NCBI GenBank assembly: GCA_038522945.1
Contig: JBCBJV010000001.1
Coordinates: 505,694 to 569,693 of the forward strand
Direction of reading: 5' to 3'
Origin: MED-G105 sp038522945
Lineage (GTDB): Bacteria; Pseudomonadota; Alphaproteobacteria; Caulobacterales; Parvularculaceae
Length of the DNA stretch: 64,000 nucleotides
Position numbers and translations under genes: made by a program
The notes under the pieces: generated by a model
The model's database searches: none
What the model was told of the DNA's origin: nothing
Seen by the model: the letters and a program-made list of their open reading frames with translations, nothing else
Part shown: positions 27,101 to 35,500 of the stretch, in pieces
Position numbering within the stretch: the first letter of the stretch is position 1
How the letters are laid out: the number at the start of each line of letters is the position of its first letter

Positions 27101-28297
27101 ATGGCCCAGACAGTTCTCTTGACCCTCGGGCGCCTGCCGAAGGGCCTGGAAGTGGCGCGTAGCCTTGCAGCAGCAGGATGCCGCGTGCTTGTGGCGGACC
27201 CCCATGGTCAGCATCTCTGCGTTCCGTCAAACGCAGTGCACAAATCATTCCGAACTCCCGCGCCTTCACGATCTGCCGAAGCTTATCTCGACCGCCTTGT
27301 CGATATAGTCGAGACTGAACGAGTTGATTTGATCGTCCCGGTTTCAGAGGAAATCTTGTTTGTCTCTCAGCTTAAGGGCCGGCTTCCCCCCGGGGCAGCA
27401 GTTTTCTCAGACCGTTTTGAAACGCTCCTTAACCTTCATCATAAAGGTCATTTTTGCGAACTGGCGCGCACCCATGGCTTACCGGTACCTCATAGTGTTG
27501 TTGCGTCAGATCCAGATGCCGTTTCCCTCGCTGAGGCCAGCGATTTCGTTATCAAGCCTGTTCTGGGGTGTTCGGGCGATGGGCTCTCCTACCATCGGCG
27601 AGGAGACCCAATTCCTGAAAGAAATCGCAAGTCTGATCTCCTTGTCCAACAGAAAATTGAGGGGACGCTGGTGAGCGCGATGGCCGTCGCGCGAGACGGC
27701 GCGACTCTCGGGACGTCAATTTACAAGGGCACCCTTTTTTCAGGCACAGTCGCCACGAGTTTCGAACGGATCGTCGGGATGGAAACGCTCTCTACCCTGA
27801 TTAATAATTTCATCCACCGATTGGACTTTACGGGATTCATCTCATTCGATGTCATAGTAGACCAGGATGATCGGCCGTGGTTCATCGAATGTAACCCACG
27901 CTTGACGAGTGCTGTTCATTTTTTTGATCCGGAAGATCTCGCTGCAGCCATTCTGGAAACCCCACCCCTGGCAAAAATTGGATTTAGGCCCCAAGCAAGG
28001 TTCCAAGAAGGGCACACAACACTAATGGAGGCATACGGAAAAATCTTCCAGCCAAGGGAGTTTTGGCGACGTTTGGGCCTTCTAAGACATAGCCGAGACG
28101 TCCTTTGGTCGAGCCGCGATCCCCTGCCCTTTCTCTTGATGACCCCCATGTCGTGGCGCGTCCTAGGCGACGCCCTATTCAACGGTTTGTCAATCGGCAA
28201 GGCCGTTACCAAAGACATTACCTGGGTCAATGGCCAACATAGTCTACCCCAACAAACTCGCACATCGGTTAACCATGAACTTTCACACGGCACTTAA
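27101..28297 (+). CDS. ATP-grasp family ligase, unknown substrate
   Basis: A 398-residue ATP-grasp protein of the carbamoyl-phosphate synthase/carboxylate-amine ligase type. An N-terminal Rossmann-like domain begins VLLTLGRLPKGLEVARSL. The ATP-grasp core has FVIKPVLGCSGDGL (K152 for ATP phosphate), DLLVQQKIEG (adenine-binding strand, 180-188) and the Mg-binding FIECNPRLT (E263, N265). Such enzymes couple a carboxylate to an amine or thiol through an acyl phosphate. The last 100 residues are not recognised and have a Trp/Arg-rich region. The start ATG is 9 bp after AGGA. PpsR-like operators precede it. It is convergent with the P450 gene (29-bp overlap). No non-ribosomal peptide or cofactor genes are near. 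Confidence 0.82.
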   Translation: MAQTVLLTLGRLPKGLEVARSLAAAGCRVLVADPHGQHLCVPSNAVHKSFRTPAPSRSAEAYLDRLVDIVETERVDLIVPVSEEILFVSQLKGRLPPGAAVFSDRFETLLNLHHKGHFCELARTHGLPVPHSVVASDPDAVSLAEASDFVIKPVLGCSGDGLSYHRRGDPIPERNRKSDLLVQQKIEGTLVSAMAVARDGATLGTSIYKGTLFSGTVATSFERIVGMETLSTLINNFIHRLDFTGFISFDVIVDQDDRPWFIECNPRLTSAVHFFDPEDLAAAILETPPLAKIGFRPQARFQEGHTTLMEAYGKIFQPREFWRRLGLLRHSRDVLWSSRDPLPFLLMTPMSWRVLGDALFNGLSIGKAVTKDITWVNGQHSLPQQTRTSVNHELSHGT

Positions 28298-29657
28298 TTT
28301 CGCGGACCGGCCTCGTCGTCAGTCTAGCTACAGGGTGAACGTCCTGACCGCTGACGATTTCGAATTCAAACTGGCGGATCAGTTCAGCAATAATCAGCAC
28401 ACTCTCAATTTGGGCAAACCCAGCGCCAATACAGGTATGGGGCCCACTGCCAAAGGGAAAAAACGCAAGGTGTTGTCCGATTTTGTCATTGGGAGGCAAG
28501 AAGCGGTCAGCTTGAAATTCGTCCGGATTAGACCAATACGCCATATGCCGATGGGTGGTCCACGGCGCAATCATGACGAGTGCCCCGCGCCGTATAGACA
28601 CCTCACCTATCTTTGTTGGCTTCATCGCGACCCGCGGCATGAAGGTGATCGGCGGATACAGACGAAGGGCTTCAAAAAAAACGCTTTTCGCCAGAACGAG
28701 CGATTTGATGTTTTGAAACGTGATTGCGTCATCGCCAACAACGCCCTCAACTTCATAACGCAGGCCTTTTGCGAGGCTTGGTTCACTTGCCAGAAAATAG
28801 AACAACCAGGAAAGCGCGCTCGCCGTGGTCTCGTGCCCAGCCAAAAAGAAAACGCCAAGCTGATCGATCAGCTCTTCCCGAGTAAACGGCTCTCCCGTCT
28901 CGGTGTCGCGGGCGGCGATGACCGCACTGGCAATATCATTGTAAGTACCGTCGGGCGCCTCAAGGTGTGTATCAATGAGCTTGCCGAGATGATCACGAAT
29001 ACGTTGGGCCGCACCCAAAACGGCGCTGCTTTGTACCGGCTTCTTCCAGGCGGGATCAACAATCAGCCTCCAGACTTTCACTTGAGCAACGTCCCGTTCG
29101 AAGATTACGAAATCATCAAACACATCACGGGCAACGTCGTCATCCAACGGGATCGAAAAAACCGTTCGGCAAATAATGTCCGCCGCCAGATGGCTCATAA
29201 ACAGATCAAGCGAGAACGCTTCACCACTTTCACAAAGCCTTTTTATGCGCGCCACATGATCGTCCACCGCTGCCTTCATCGAAGTGAAAGCAATGCCGAG
29301 ACGCATCATGGAAAACGCGGGATCGATCATGGCTCGCTGTCTTCGCCATGTCTCGCCGCTGGAGACAAAAATGGAATTACCGATGAGCGACTCAAGAGCG
29401 TTGACCATAAGATCGCTCTTTGGGAAGATTTCATCCACATCAAGCATAACCTGTCGGACAAGGCTTGGCTCATTCACGAGCAAGATCGATCGACGCGAAT
29501 ATCCGAGAAACGTGGCGTCAGACGTGTAGGCGTTTGCCGGCAAGAGACTCAAAAGGTCGCCCTCACCCTGAACGATCGTTCGCGCAAGGGACGCGATGGG
29601 CGGCAATGGCTGAGGCCTTGGCGGCGTGAAACGGGCGATACTCGAGTAGCTGGTCAT
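28269..29657 (-). CDS. Cytochrome P450
   Basis: A 462-residue soluble-type P450. I-helix oxygen motif AGHETT (273-278), K-helix EALR (329-332), and heme-ligand loop FGSGPHTCIG with C409 are all intact, so it should be an active mono-oxygenase. The N terminus is Pro-rich (RFTPPRPQPLPP) with no membrane anchor. The frame is open to a GTG at 29705, but the ATG at 29657 after AGGAAT gives the normal length and leaves 35 bp to the divergent gene at 29693. The substrate is unknown. Its placement between an ATP-grasp gene and crtD suggests a hydrophobic substrate such as a carotenoid, which is inference. Redox partner genes are not seen nearby. Confidence 0.92.
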   Translation of the reverse strand: MTSYSSIARFTPPRPQPLPPIASLARTIVQGEGDLLSLLPANAYTSDATFLGYSRRSILLVNEPSLVRQVMLDVDEIFPKSDLMVNALESLIGNSIFVSSGETWRRQRAMIDPAFSMMRLGIAFTSMKAAVDDHVARIKRLCESGEAFSLDLFMSHLAADIICRTVFSIPLDDDVARDVFDDFVIFERDVAQVKVWRLIVDPAWKKPVQSSAVLGAAQRIRDHLGKLIDTHLEAPDGTYNDIASAVIAARDTETGEPFTREELIDQLGVFFLAGHETTASALSWLFYFLASEPSLAKGLRYEVEGVVGDDAITFQNIKSLVLAKSVFFEALRLYPPITFMPRVAMKPTKIGEVSIRRGALVMIAPWTTHRHMAYWSNPDEFQADRFLPPNDKIGQHLAFFPFGSGPHTCIGAGFAQIESVLIIAELIRQFEFEIVSGQDVHPVARLTTRPVREIKCRVKVHG

Positions 29658-29692
29658 ATTCCTGGAACGACACCCATATTGCGGGGTATGAA

Positions 29693-30448
29693 ATGAACTC
29701 TGCACACCACCTATTTGATATCCTGATCGCCCTGCATATTACAACCGGCGCACCCGGCTTGATTGCTTTCTGGCTCCCTGTCGTGACCAAGAAAGGAAGC
29801 CAGCTTCACAAAGTGTCAGGCCGTGCCTTCACAGTCATGATGCTCCTCACCGCCTCATTCGCTGTCGCAATGGCGACGCTGACCATAAGCCATCCAATTA
29901 AGACGCATCCCCAATTGATGGAGATAGATGCGTTTTCGGATCCAGTGTTGATCAGAGGTATCTTCGGTTGGATGATGCTCTATCTGGGGATCCTTACGAT
30001 CAACCTTGCCTGGTACGGCTGGGTTACGGTTCGCCACAAGACCGAGCACGAAAAAATGCGTGGGCCAATTAATCTAGCTATGCAAGGCCTCCTAACAGTC
30101 GCTTCCCTTAACTGCGCCGTACAGGGGATGCTTATCCAACAGCCCATGATGATCGGTATTTCAATGGTTGGCTTCGCCACAGTCGCCACTAACATGTGGT
30201 TCATTTTGAACCGATCACCGAAACCAATTGATTGGCTGTTGGAGCACATAAAAGCGCTAGTGGGTACAGGGATCTCCGTTTACACCGCATTCTTTGCTTT
30301 CGGCGCTGTAAGGCTTATGCCGCAACTGGCCCTTGCGCCAATCCTTTGGGCGATCCCACTGATCATCGGATTGACCTTGATCATATACCATCAGCGTACG
30401 GTTATTGACCGCTCCGCCTTTCGACGCCCCTCGCGTTCAACTGCATGA
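29693..30448 (+). CDS. Multi-pass membrane protein (DUF2306-like), coupled to crtD
   Basis: A 251-residue membrane protein with about seven hydrophobic segments. The first segment has HITTGAPGLIAFWLPVVTKKGSQLHKVSGRAF, resembling DUF2306-type proteins in which conserved His residues lie in and beside the helices (here HHLF, HITTG, LHKVSGR). Function unknown. Its stop overlaps the crtD start as ATGA, so the two are translated together. It has a GCGGGGT ribosome site. It is divergent from the P450 gene with 35 bp between start codons, so they share a very compact promoter region. Confidence 0.7.
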   Translation: MNSAHHLFDILIALHITTGAPGLIAFWLPVVTKKGSQLHKVSGRAFTVMMLLTASFAVAMATLTISHPIKTHPQLMEIDAFSDPVLIRGIFGWMMLYLGILTINLAWYGWVTVRHKTEHEKMRGPINLAMQGLLTVASLNCAVQGMLIQQPMMIGISMVGFATVATNMWFILNRSPKPIDWLLEHIKALVGTGISVYTAFFAFGAVRLMPQLALAPILWAIPLIIGLTLIIYHQRTVIDRSAFRRPSRSTA

Positions 30449-31956
30449 CAACAGCGCCGCGTAAAGCAATCGTCATCGGTGCCGGCATGGGCGGATTATC
30501 TGCCGCGATTGATTTGGCGCGTCTCGGTCTTGAGGTGACTGTCCTTGAAAAAGAGCCACGCGAGGGAGGCAAGGCACGGCGCGTTCCTGTCAATGGAACG
30601 CTGATCGACGCAGGTCCCACCGTCTTTACTATGCGCTGGATTTTCGACGGGCTTTTCAATGACGCCGGATCAAGGCTGGAAGACTTCCTTAGCTTTCAGA
30701 AGGCGGACGTTCTGGCACGCCATGCCTGGACATCGGGGGGCGTTCTCGACTTGTTTGCAGATCGCAAGGCAACGGAAGAAGCGATTGGGGTTTTTGCAGG
30801 CCCAAGGGAAGCCGCAGGATACCGGTCTTTTTGTGACCAAAGTGCACGGATTTTCTCGACCTTAAGGGACACGTTTATCGCCGATCAGCGACCAACGCTC
30901 TTCGATGTAATGAAGCGAGTTGGCTTTTTCAGGATTGGGGCTCTCCTCGGCACCAAACCCCTAACTACATTTTGGCATGAACTTGGCAGCCACTTCAACG
31001 ATCCGCGCTTGCGACAACTATTCGGTCGGTATGCCACTTATGTTGGGTCGTCTCCATGGAAAACAACTGCCACACTGATGCTCGTCGCCCACGTTGAACA
31101 AGACGGTGTCTGGTATGTTGACGGGGGCATGGCTGCCGTTGCAAGTGCCATGCGAAAGCTAGCACAGAATCTCGGCGTCAAGTTTCAGTTTGATACAAGG
31201 ATCGAGAAGATTGGCCTAAATGGTGGCTCTGTCAGCCACCTGGACGTGAGTATTGCTGATCAAACAGATCGCATTGATACAGAACTTGTCGTCTTTAACG
31301 GAGACGTAGCAGCCCTCGCGGATGGATTGCTCGAAGGCCAGGCAAACTCCGCTACCAAGCCAGTTGCGCAAAAACACCGATCATTATCGGCGTTCACAGC
31401 ATGCTTTACTGGCACGCCGCAAGGCCTACCGCTCAGCTTCCACAATGTCTTTTTTGCCGATGATTATCACGCAGAGTTCGACGCCTTATTCAGTGATCAG
31501 AAGATTACCGAGCGCCCGACAGTCTATTTATGCGCACAAGACCGGCAAGGAGGCGAACTGCAAGCAGGTGAAAGTGAACGTTTTCTGGCACTCATTAATG
31601 CACCTGCAAATGGCGACACAAAAGACTATGGGCCAAGCTATACAGAAGTCTTGGTCAACCGGATCCACGCCATGTTCGACCAATGTGGGCTGTCTTTGAA
31701 CATAGACCCTGCCCACTCCACAATCACCGATCCATCCGGCTTCCATCAGTTGTTCCCCGCGACTGGTGGTGCCCTCTACGGGCGGGCAAGCCATGGGATG
31801 ATGGCAAGCTTTGCGAGAGAGGGGGCGCGAACCAAAATCAAAGGGCTCTATCTTGCGGGGGGATCCGTTCATCCGGGACCGGGCGTGCCCATGGCGGTGA
31901 TGTCGGGACGTCTTGCTGCGACCCAAATTCAAGCGGACGCTGCACCTTCGCGTTGA
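30445..31956 (+). CDS. crtD: Hydroxyneurosporene/methoxyneurosporene desaturase
   Basis: FAD-dependent carotenoid 3,4-desaturase of the spirilloxanthin/spheroidene path (503 residues). The dinucleotide fold AIVIGAGMGGLSAAIDLARLG is at residues 9-29, followed by EKEPREGGKARRV. GPTVFTMRWIFD and the YVGSSPWKTTATL stretch are CrtD-like. The C-terminal FAD segment is LYLAGGSVHPGPGVPMAVMSG, as in CrtI/CrtD. CrtI has the same overall layout; CrtD is preferred for the TVFTMRWIFD region and the location in a photosynthesis cluster with crtF. It overlaps the upstream membrane gene by ATGA and is convergent with the 94-residue ORF, 12 bp away. Confidence 0.88.
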   Translation: MTTAPRKAIVIGAGMGGLSAAIDLARLGLEVTVLEKEPREGGKARRVPVNGTLIDAGPTVFTMRWIFDGLFNDAGSRLEDFLSFQKADVLARHAWTSGGVLDLFADRKATEEAIGVFAGPREAAGYRSFCDQSARIFSTLRDTFIADQRPTLFDVMKRVGFFRIGALLGTKPLTTFWHELGSHFNDPRLRQLFGRYATYVGSSPWKTTATLMLVAHVEQDGVWYVDGGMAAVASAMRKLAQNLGVKFQFDTRIEKIGLNGGSVSHLDVSIADQTDRIDTELVVFNGDVAALADGLLEGQANSATKPVAQKHRSLSAFTACFTGTPQGLPLSFHNVFFADDYHAEFDALFSDQKITERPTVYLCAQDRQGGELQAGESERFLALINAPANGDTKDYGPSYTEVLVNRIHAMFDQCGLSLNIDPAHSTITDPSGFHQLFPATGGALYGRASHGMMASFAREGARTKIKGLYLAGGSVHPGPGVPMAVMSGRLAATQIQADAAPSR

Positions 31957-31968
31957 TACTCTGGCTTT

Positions 31969-32253
31969 CTAGCGTTTAGGGTCAGCGCTTAGTTTGATGA
32001 TGCTAAAGAGACAGAATGCGTGGGCCACACCGGATACCGCGAGTGAGGCCGCCAAGACTGGGTGGCTACCGCCGATCATGGCAAAACGCACAGCTATGGT
32101 TAGCGCGGCTCCGGCTAGGAGGAATGAGAAGACTGCGGGGAGCACGCTCTCTCGACCCGTTTTTCTTGCCCAAACAGAGAAAGCAACCGCTTCAACTGCA
32201 ATCAGTATGAGGATGAAATCAATAAACTCCAATGGCAGAATGATCGAGGTCAT
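31969..32253 (-). CDS. Small membrane protein downstream of tspO
   Basis: A 94-residue protein with three predicted transmembrane helices (about residues 8-28, 36-60, 66-88) and a basic C terminus (SADPKR). Not recognised as a named family. Its ATG overlaps the tspO stop as ATGA, so it is translated with tspO at the end of the bchG-to-tspO operon. Function unknown; a role in pigment or tetrapyrrole handling is only suggested by the operon. Confidence 0.65.
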   Translation of the reverse strand: MTSIILPLEFIDFILILIAVEAVAFSVWARKTGRESVLPAVFSFLLAGAALTIAVRFAMIGGSHPVLAASLAVSGVAHAFCLFSIIKLSADPKR

Positions 32254-32720
32254 AGGTGGTTATCTCTAACAACCCGAAGATTGAGATACCCGGCAAATGT
32301 CACCCAAAGAAGATAGGGCACTAGATAAACGACAGCTATTTGCGACATCGGCATACAAGCCAAGATCAAAGCCAGCACTGACGCCCAAAGCAGTCCGACT
32401 TCGAAAAGCGCCAAGCCAGGCCGTTTGATCCGAAAAAACAAGGCGCTCCAGGCGATATTCAAGGTCGCATTCACCAAAAAAACTGAAATCAACAATCGCT
32501 GGCCAGCCACAGAGATTGCCCCTTCCCATGCCGCAAGAAATGCCATGACGGTCAGGATATAAATCACTGTCCAAGCTGGTCCGAATAGCCAGTCCGGCGG
32601 GTTTAATCTCGATTTCCGGAGGGAGCGATACCACGGCCCCACGTCGGTCAAGAGACCACCGAGGATTGCAACAATAATCGCCGTCGCGCTAGACCAGATG
32701 AGAGGGGCGCTGAAAGTCAC
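32250..32720 (-). CDS. tspO: TspO/MBR family tryptophan-rich sensory protein
   Basis: A 156-residue five-helix membrane protein of the TspO/peripheral benzodiazepine receptor family. Hallmarks: GPWYRSLRKSRLNPPDWLFGPAWTVIY near the start, WSALFFRIKRPGLALFEV in the middle, and YLVPYLLWVTFAGYLN near the end. TspO binds porphyrins and, in Rhodobacter, tunes photosynthesis gene expression with oxygen. The GTG start at 32720 is 6 bp after GGAGGG. It lies 18 bp after bchP and is coupled to the small membrane ORF. Confidence 0.93.
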   Translation of the reverse strand: MTFSAPLIWSSATAIIVAILGGLLTDVGPWYRSLRKSRLNPPDWLFGPAWTVIYILTVMAFLAAWEGAISVAGQRLLISVFLVNATLNIAWSALFFRIKRPGLALFEVGLLWASVLALILACMPMSQIAVVYLVPYLLWVTFAGYLNLRVVRDNHL

Positions 32721-32738
32721 AAGCGCCCTCCAGCGGCC

Positions 32739-33959
32739 CTACCTTGAGGCCGGCGCGAGGCCGAGTAAATGAGCGAGGTCCTTGAAGAAGATTTTCGCAT
32801 GGGCGCTGTGATTTGCTTTCACAAGACGCTTGTTCATATACGCGTCCCAAGTCAAGCGCTGGACATCCTCGTCCTTGCAAATGCTCACAAACCGCTCGCG
32901 GCGTTTATCGTTGCGATACCAAAAATGCTGCATGATGCCGAGAATGAAAAAGACCTTGCCATGCTCAGAAAGATACTTCCGTCTTGCCTGAGCCAAGGCG
33001 CTTGCGTCGGATGTTTCCAAGGCTTCATGCACAGCGCCTGCGGCAATCCGCCCACCAATCATTGCATAATAGATCCCCTCGCCAGACGCAGGAGCGACGC
33101 AGCCAGCAGCATCACCGGCGAGCAATACATCTCGTCCATTGTCCCATTTCTTCATAGGCTTCAGAGGGATTGGCGCGCCTTCGCAACGCACCGTTTCCTG
33201 ATCAGTTAGATCCGTCACACCACGGAGCTCTTTGATTGCACCACGTAAGGAAAAGCCCTTATTTGCACTGCCAACACCGACCGACGTGGTTTCGCCGTGA
33301 GGGAAAATCCACGCATAGAAATCAGGTGACAAATTGCCTTGATAATAGATATCGCACCGAGCCGGATCAAAAGCGCCCGTATCATTGGCCGGCGATTTAA
33401 TGATCTCGTGGTAGGCAAAAACATGCTTGGGTTTTCGCACGTGGGGCAACGCATGAGCTGCGACACGGGAGTTCGCGCCATCTGCCCCAATGACATATTT
33501 TGCCCTGACGATTTCCGTCGGATCCGTCTTTTGGGCGCCTTTCCGGCGGTACTCAATCAGCGCACCGCCAGCTTTATTTGAAGTATAAGATAGATAAGTG
33601 CCATCAATACGCGTCGCGCCAGCCGCGACAGCGCGCTCTCGCAGCCATTCATCAAAATGTTCACGATCGACCATCCCTACCGAGCCACCTTCGATCGGCA
33701 TATCCACGCTCTGGTTTGAAGGGGCGATCATTCGTGCGCTTTGTGCCTCAGCGACAATTTGTGACTCGGGGATAGCAAAATCACGGATCAATCTAGGGGG
33801 GATTGCACCGCCGCAAGGTTTGATCCTCCCGCGCTTGTCCAACAGCAGGACGGACCAACCGTTTCGGGCAAGATCGGTCGCAGCGGTTGCGCCTGCCGGA
33901 CCGCCGCCAACGACCACAACATCAAAAGCGGGAGTTTCTCGCTGTCTACTTGAAGTCAT
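32739..33959 (-). CDS. bchP: Geranylgeranyl diphosphate/bacteriochlorophyll reductase
   Basis: FAD-dependent reductase (406 residues) that saturates three double bonds of the geranylgeranyl tail to phytyl. N-terminal fold FDVVVVGGGPAGATAATDLARNG, then DKRGRIKPCGGAIPPRL (typical of BchP/ChlP), GADGANSRVA, and the second FAD motif VLLAGDAAGCVAPASGEGIYYAM. Length matches the family. It follows the PucC-like gene by 47 bp and precedes tspO by 18 bp. No idi gene is next to it, unlike in Rhodobacter. Confidence 0.95.
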   Translation of the reverse strand: MTSSRQRETPAFDVVVVGGGPAGATAATDLARNGWSVLLLDKRGRIKPCGGAIPPRLIRDFAIPESQIVAEAQSARMIAPSNQSVDMPIEGGSVGMVDREHFDEWLRERAVAAGATRIDGTYLSYTSNKAGGALIEYRRKGAQKTDPTEIVRAKYVIGADGANSRVAAHALPHVRKPKHVFAYHEIIKSPANDTGAFDPARCDIYYQGNLSPDFYAWIFPHGETTSVGVGSANKGFSLRGAIKELRGVTDLTDQETVRCEGAPIPLKPMKKWDNGRDVLLAGDAAGCVAPASGEGIYYAMIGGRIAAGAVHEALETSDASALAQARRKYLSEHGKVFFILGIMQHFWYRNDKRRERFVSICKDEDVQRLTWDAYMNKRLVKANHSAHAKIFFKDLAHLLGLAPASR

Positions 33960-34006
33960 TCCTATACCGCCTTTTCTAAAATCTATAGAACTTGCTCTGC
34001 CGATCG

Positions 34007-35500
34007 TTACTCCGCGGCCACACCCTTAGCTGTACACGGCTCCATAACGGCTTGACCTTCCGACATGATATCGAGGTCAAGGCTCTCAGTAACAGGCATT
34101 GCAGGAATGTTTGCGGTGGCCTGCTGGGGCAAACCCATCCGTGCAGCGATCAATGCAGCCACGAGAAAAACGATACCTTCCGCCGTAAATACAAAGGAGA
34201 ACGCGAGATTGACTTCGCCCACGACAAGACGAACGACATCAACGAGCACTGCGCCTAGGAATCCACCTAATCCAAAGGCGATCGCTTGGGACGCTCCCCA
34301 AAGCCCAAGTCTGGTGCCCTCCCGGCCCTGACGTCCCTCGCTGGCGAACGCCATCATGGAACCGATTGCCGCCACAGCGAACATGCCGTTTGAAACGCCA
34401 AGACAAAAGACATTCACCTGGAATGGCAAAAGGGAGGTTCCGAGTGCAGATAGACCAAGCAGTATAAGGCTGAGCGCGGACAACACACAGCCGACGATTG
34501 TCCAGGTTTGCATAAAGGCAGCGCGCGATTTTCCAATTGCGGTACCAATGATTGCGGTCATGACCATGCCGATCAAAACGCCGCCATTCTGGATGCCGGA
34601 TAGCGACGTCGACTCACCAGGCGTGAAACCGTGAACGAGGCCAGCAAATGGCTCAAGGATTAGATCTTGCGCGCTATAGGCAAGCATAGAAACAAATACA
34701 AAGATCGTAAATGCGCGCGCTCTCGGCTCGCGCCACACTTCTTCCAATGCTTCTCGGAAGGGCTGCCTCGCCGCTGGTGCAGAACCTTCTAAGTCCGCCG
34801 AAGAACGTTCCAAATCGCTTTGCGAATTTGGAGCCGAATTAGACAATTTGCCCTCAAGTCCAATGATACCGGCGAACGCAAGCGCGAACGCAAATAATGC
34901 GACGCCACTTGAAACCACGAGTAGCTTAGTCAACGAAAATGGATCGAGAACCGCGCCGACGACACCGGCAGTCAAAACAAACCCGAATATCATCATTATC
35001 CAGACGATCGCAGCAGCGGCAGATTTCCGACTCGGCGCAACGCCCGCAGCCAATAATGCCAGGAGATTGGTCCCGGAAGCCCCCACTCCGACGCCAATGA
35101 GTGTGAATGCGAATATGGAGACTGCAACGCCACCGATAACGGACGTTGCCATAACGAGTGTCGACAGGGCAGCGACTACTGCACCAATAGCAAGGACTGC
35201 AATTCCGCCCAGTATCCATTTCGACCGGTCACCGGACATATCGGCGCCATATCCCCAACGCGGACGAGACATCTGGATCGCATAATGCCATCCCACGAGA
35301 GCACCGGGAACAACAGCAGCCAAGGCAAGCTCAACAACCATGACTCGGTTGATTGTCGAGGTCGTCAATACAACAATCGCGCCAAGTGCCATCTGCACAA
35401 GCCCAAGCCGTGCAACGGAAAACCAAGAAAAGTAGTTGCGAGACCCGGGGGGCTGAGGCCGCATAAAGGCTTCTTCCGATATTGCCTGACGACCGCTCAA
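34007..35500 (-). CDS. PucC-family bacteriochlorophyll delivery/assembly protein (bchG-bchP linked)
   Basis: A 497-residue MFS-like membrane protein with about 12 hydrophobic segments, of the PucC/LhaA family (the gene found between bchG and bchP in Rhodobacter, often called orf428, G115 or bch2). Family signs: FSWFSVARLGLVQMALGAIVVLTTSTINRVMVVELAL and SAQDLILEPFAGLVHGFTPGESTSLSG. Members are thought to hand bacteriochlorophyll to antenna polypeptides or assist their insertion. The TTG start overlaps the bchG stop (TTGA) 4 bp after GGAG; an ATG at 35464 is an alternative. It is a paralogue of lhaA at 48132. Confidence 0.9.
   Translation of the reverse strand: MSGRQAISEEAFMRPQPPGSRNYFSWFSVARLGLVQMALGAIVVLTTSTINRVMVVELALAAVVPGALVGWHYAIQMSRPRWGYGADMSGDRSKWILGGIAVLAIGAVVAALSTLVMATSVIGGVAVSIFAFTLIGVGVGASGTNLLALLAAGVAPSRKSAAAAIVWIMMIFGFVLTAGVVGAVLDPFSLTKLLVVSSGVALFAFALAFAGIIGLEGKLSNSAPNSQSDLERSSADLEGSAPAARQPFREALEEVWREPRARAFTIFVFVSMLAYSAQDLILEPFAGLVHGFTPGESTSLSGIQNGGVLIGMVMTAIIGTAIGKSRAAFMQTWTIVGCVLSALSLILLGLSALGTSLLPFQVNVFCLGVSNGMFAVAAIGSMMAFASEGRQGREGTRLGLWGASQAIAFGLGGFLGAVLVDVVRLVVGEVNLAFSFVFTAEGIVFLVAALIAARMGLPQQATANIPAMPVTESLDLDIMSEGQAVMEPCTAKGVAAE

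Noticed and set aside
28230..29696. 488-residue plus-strand open frame
   Set aside because: Mirror of the P450 gene, whose heme, ExxR and I-helix motifs are on the minus strand.
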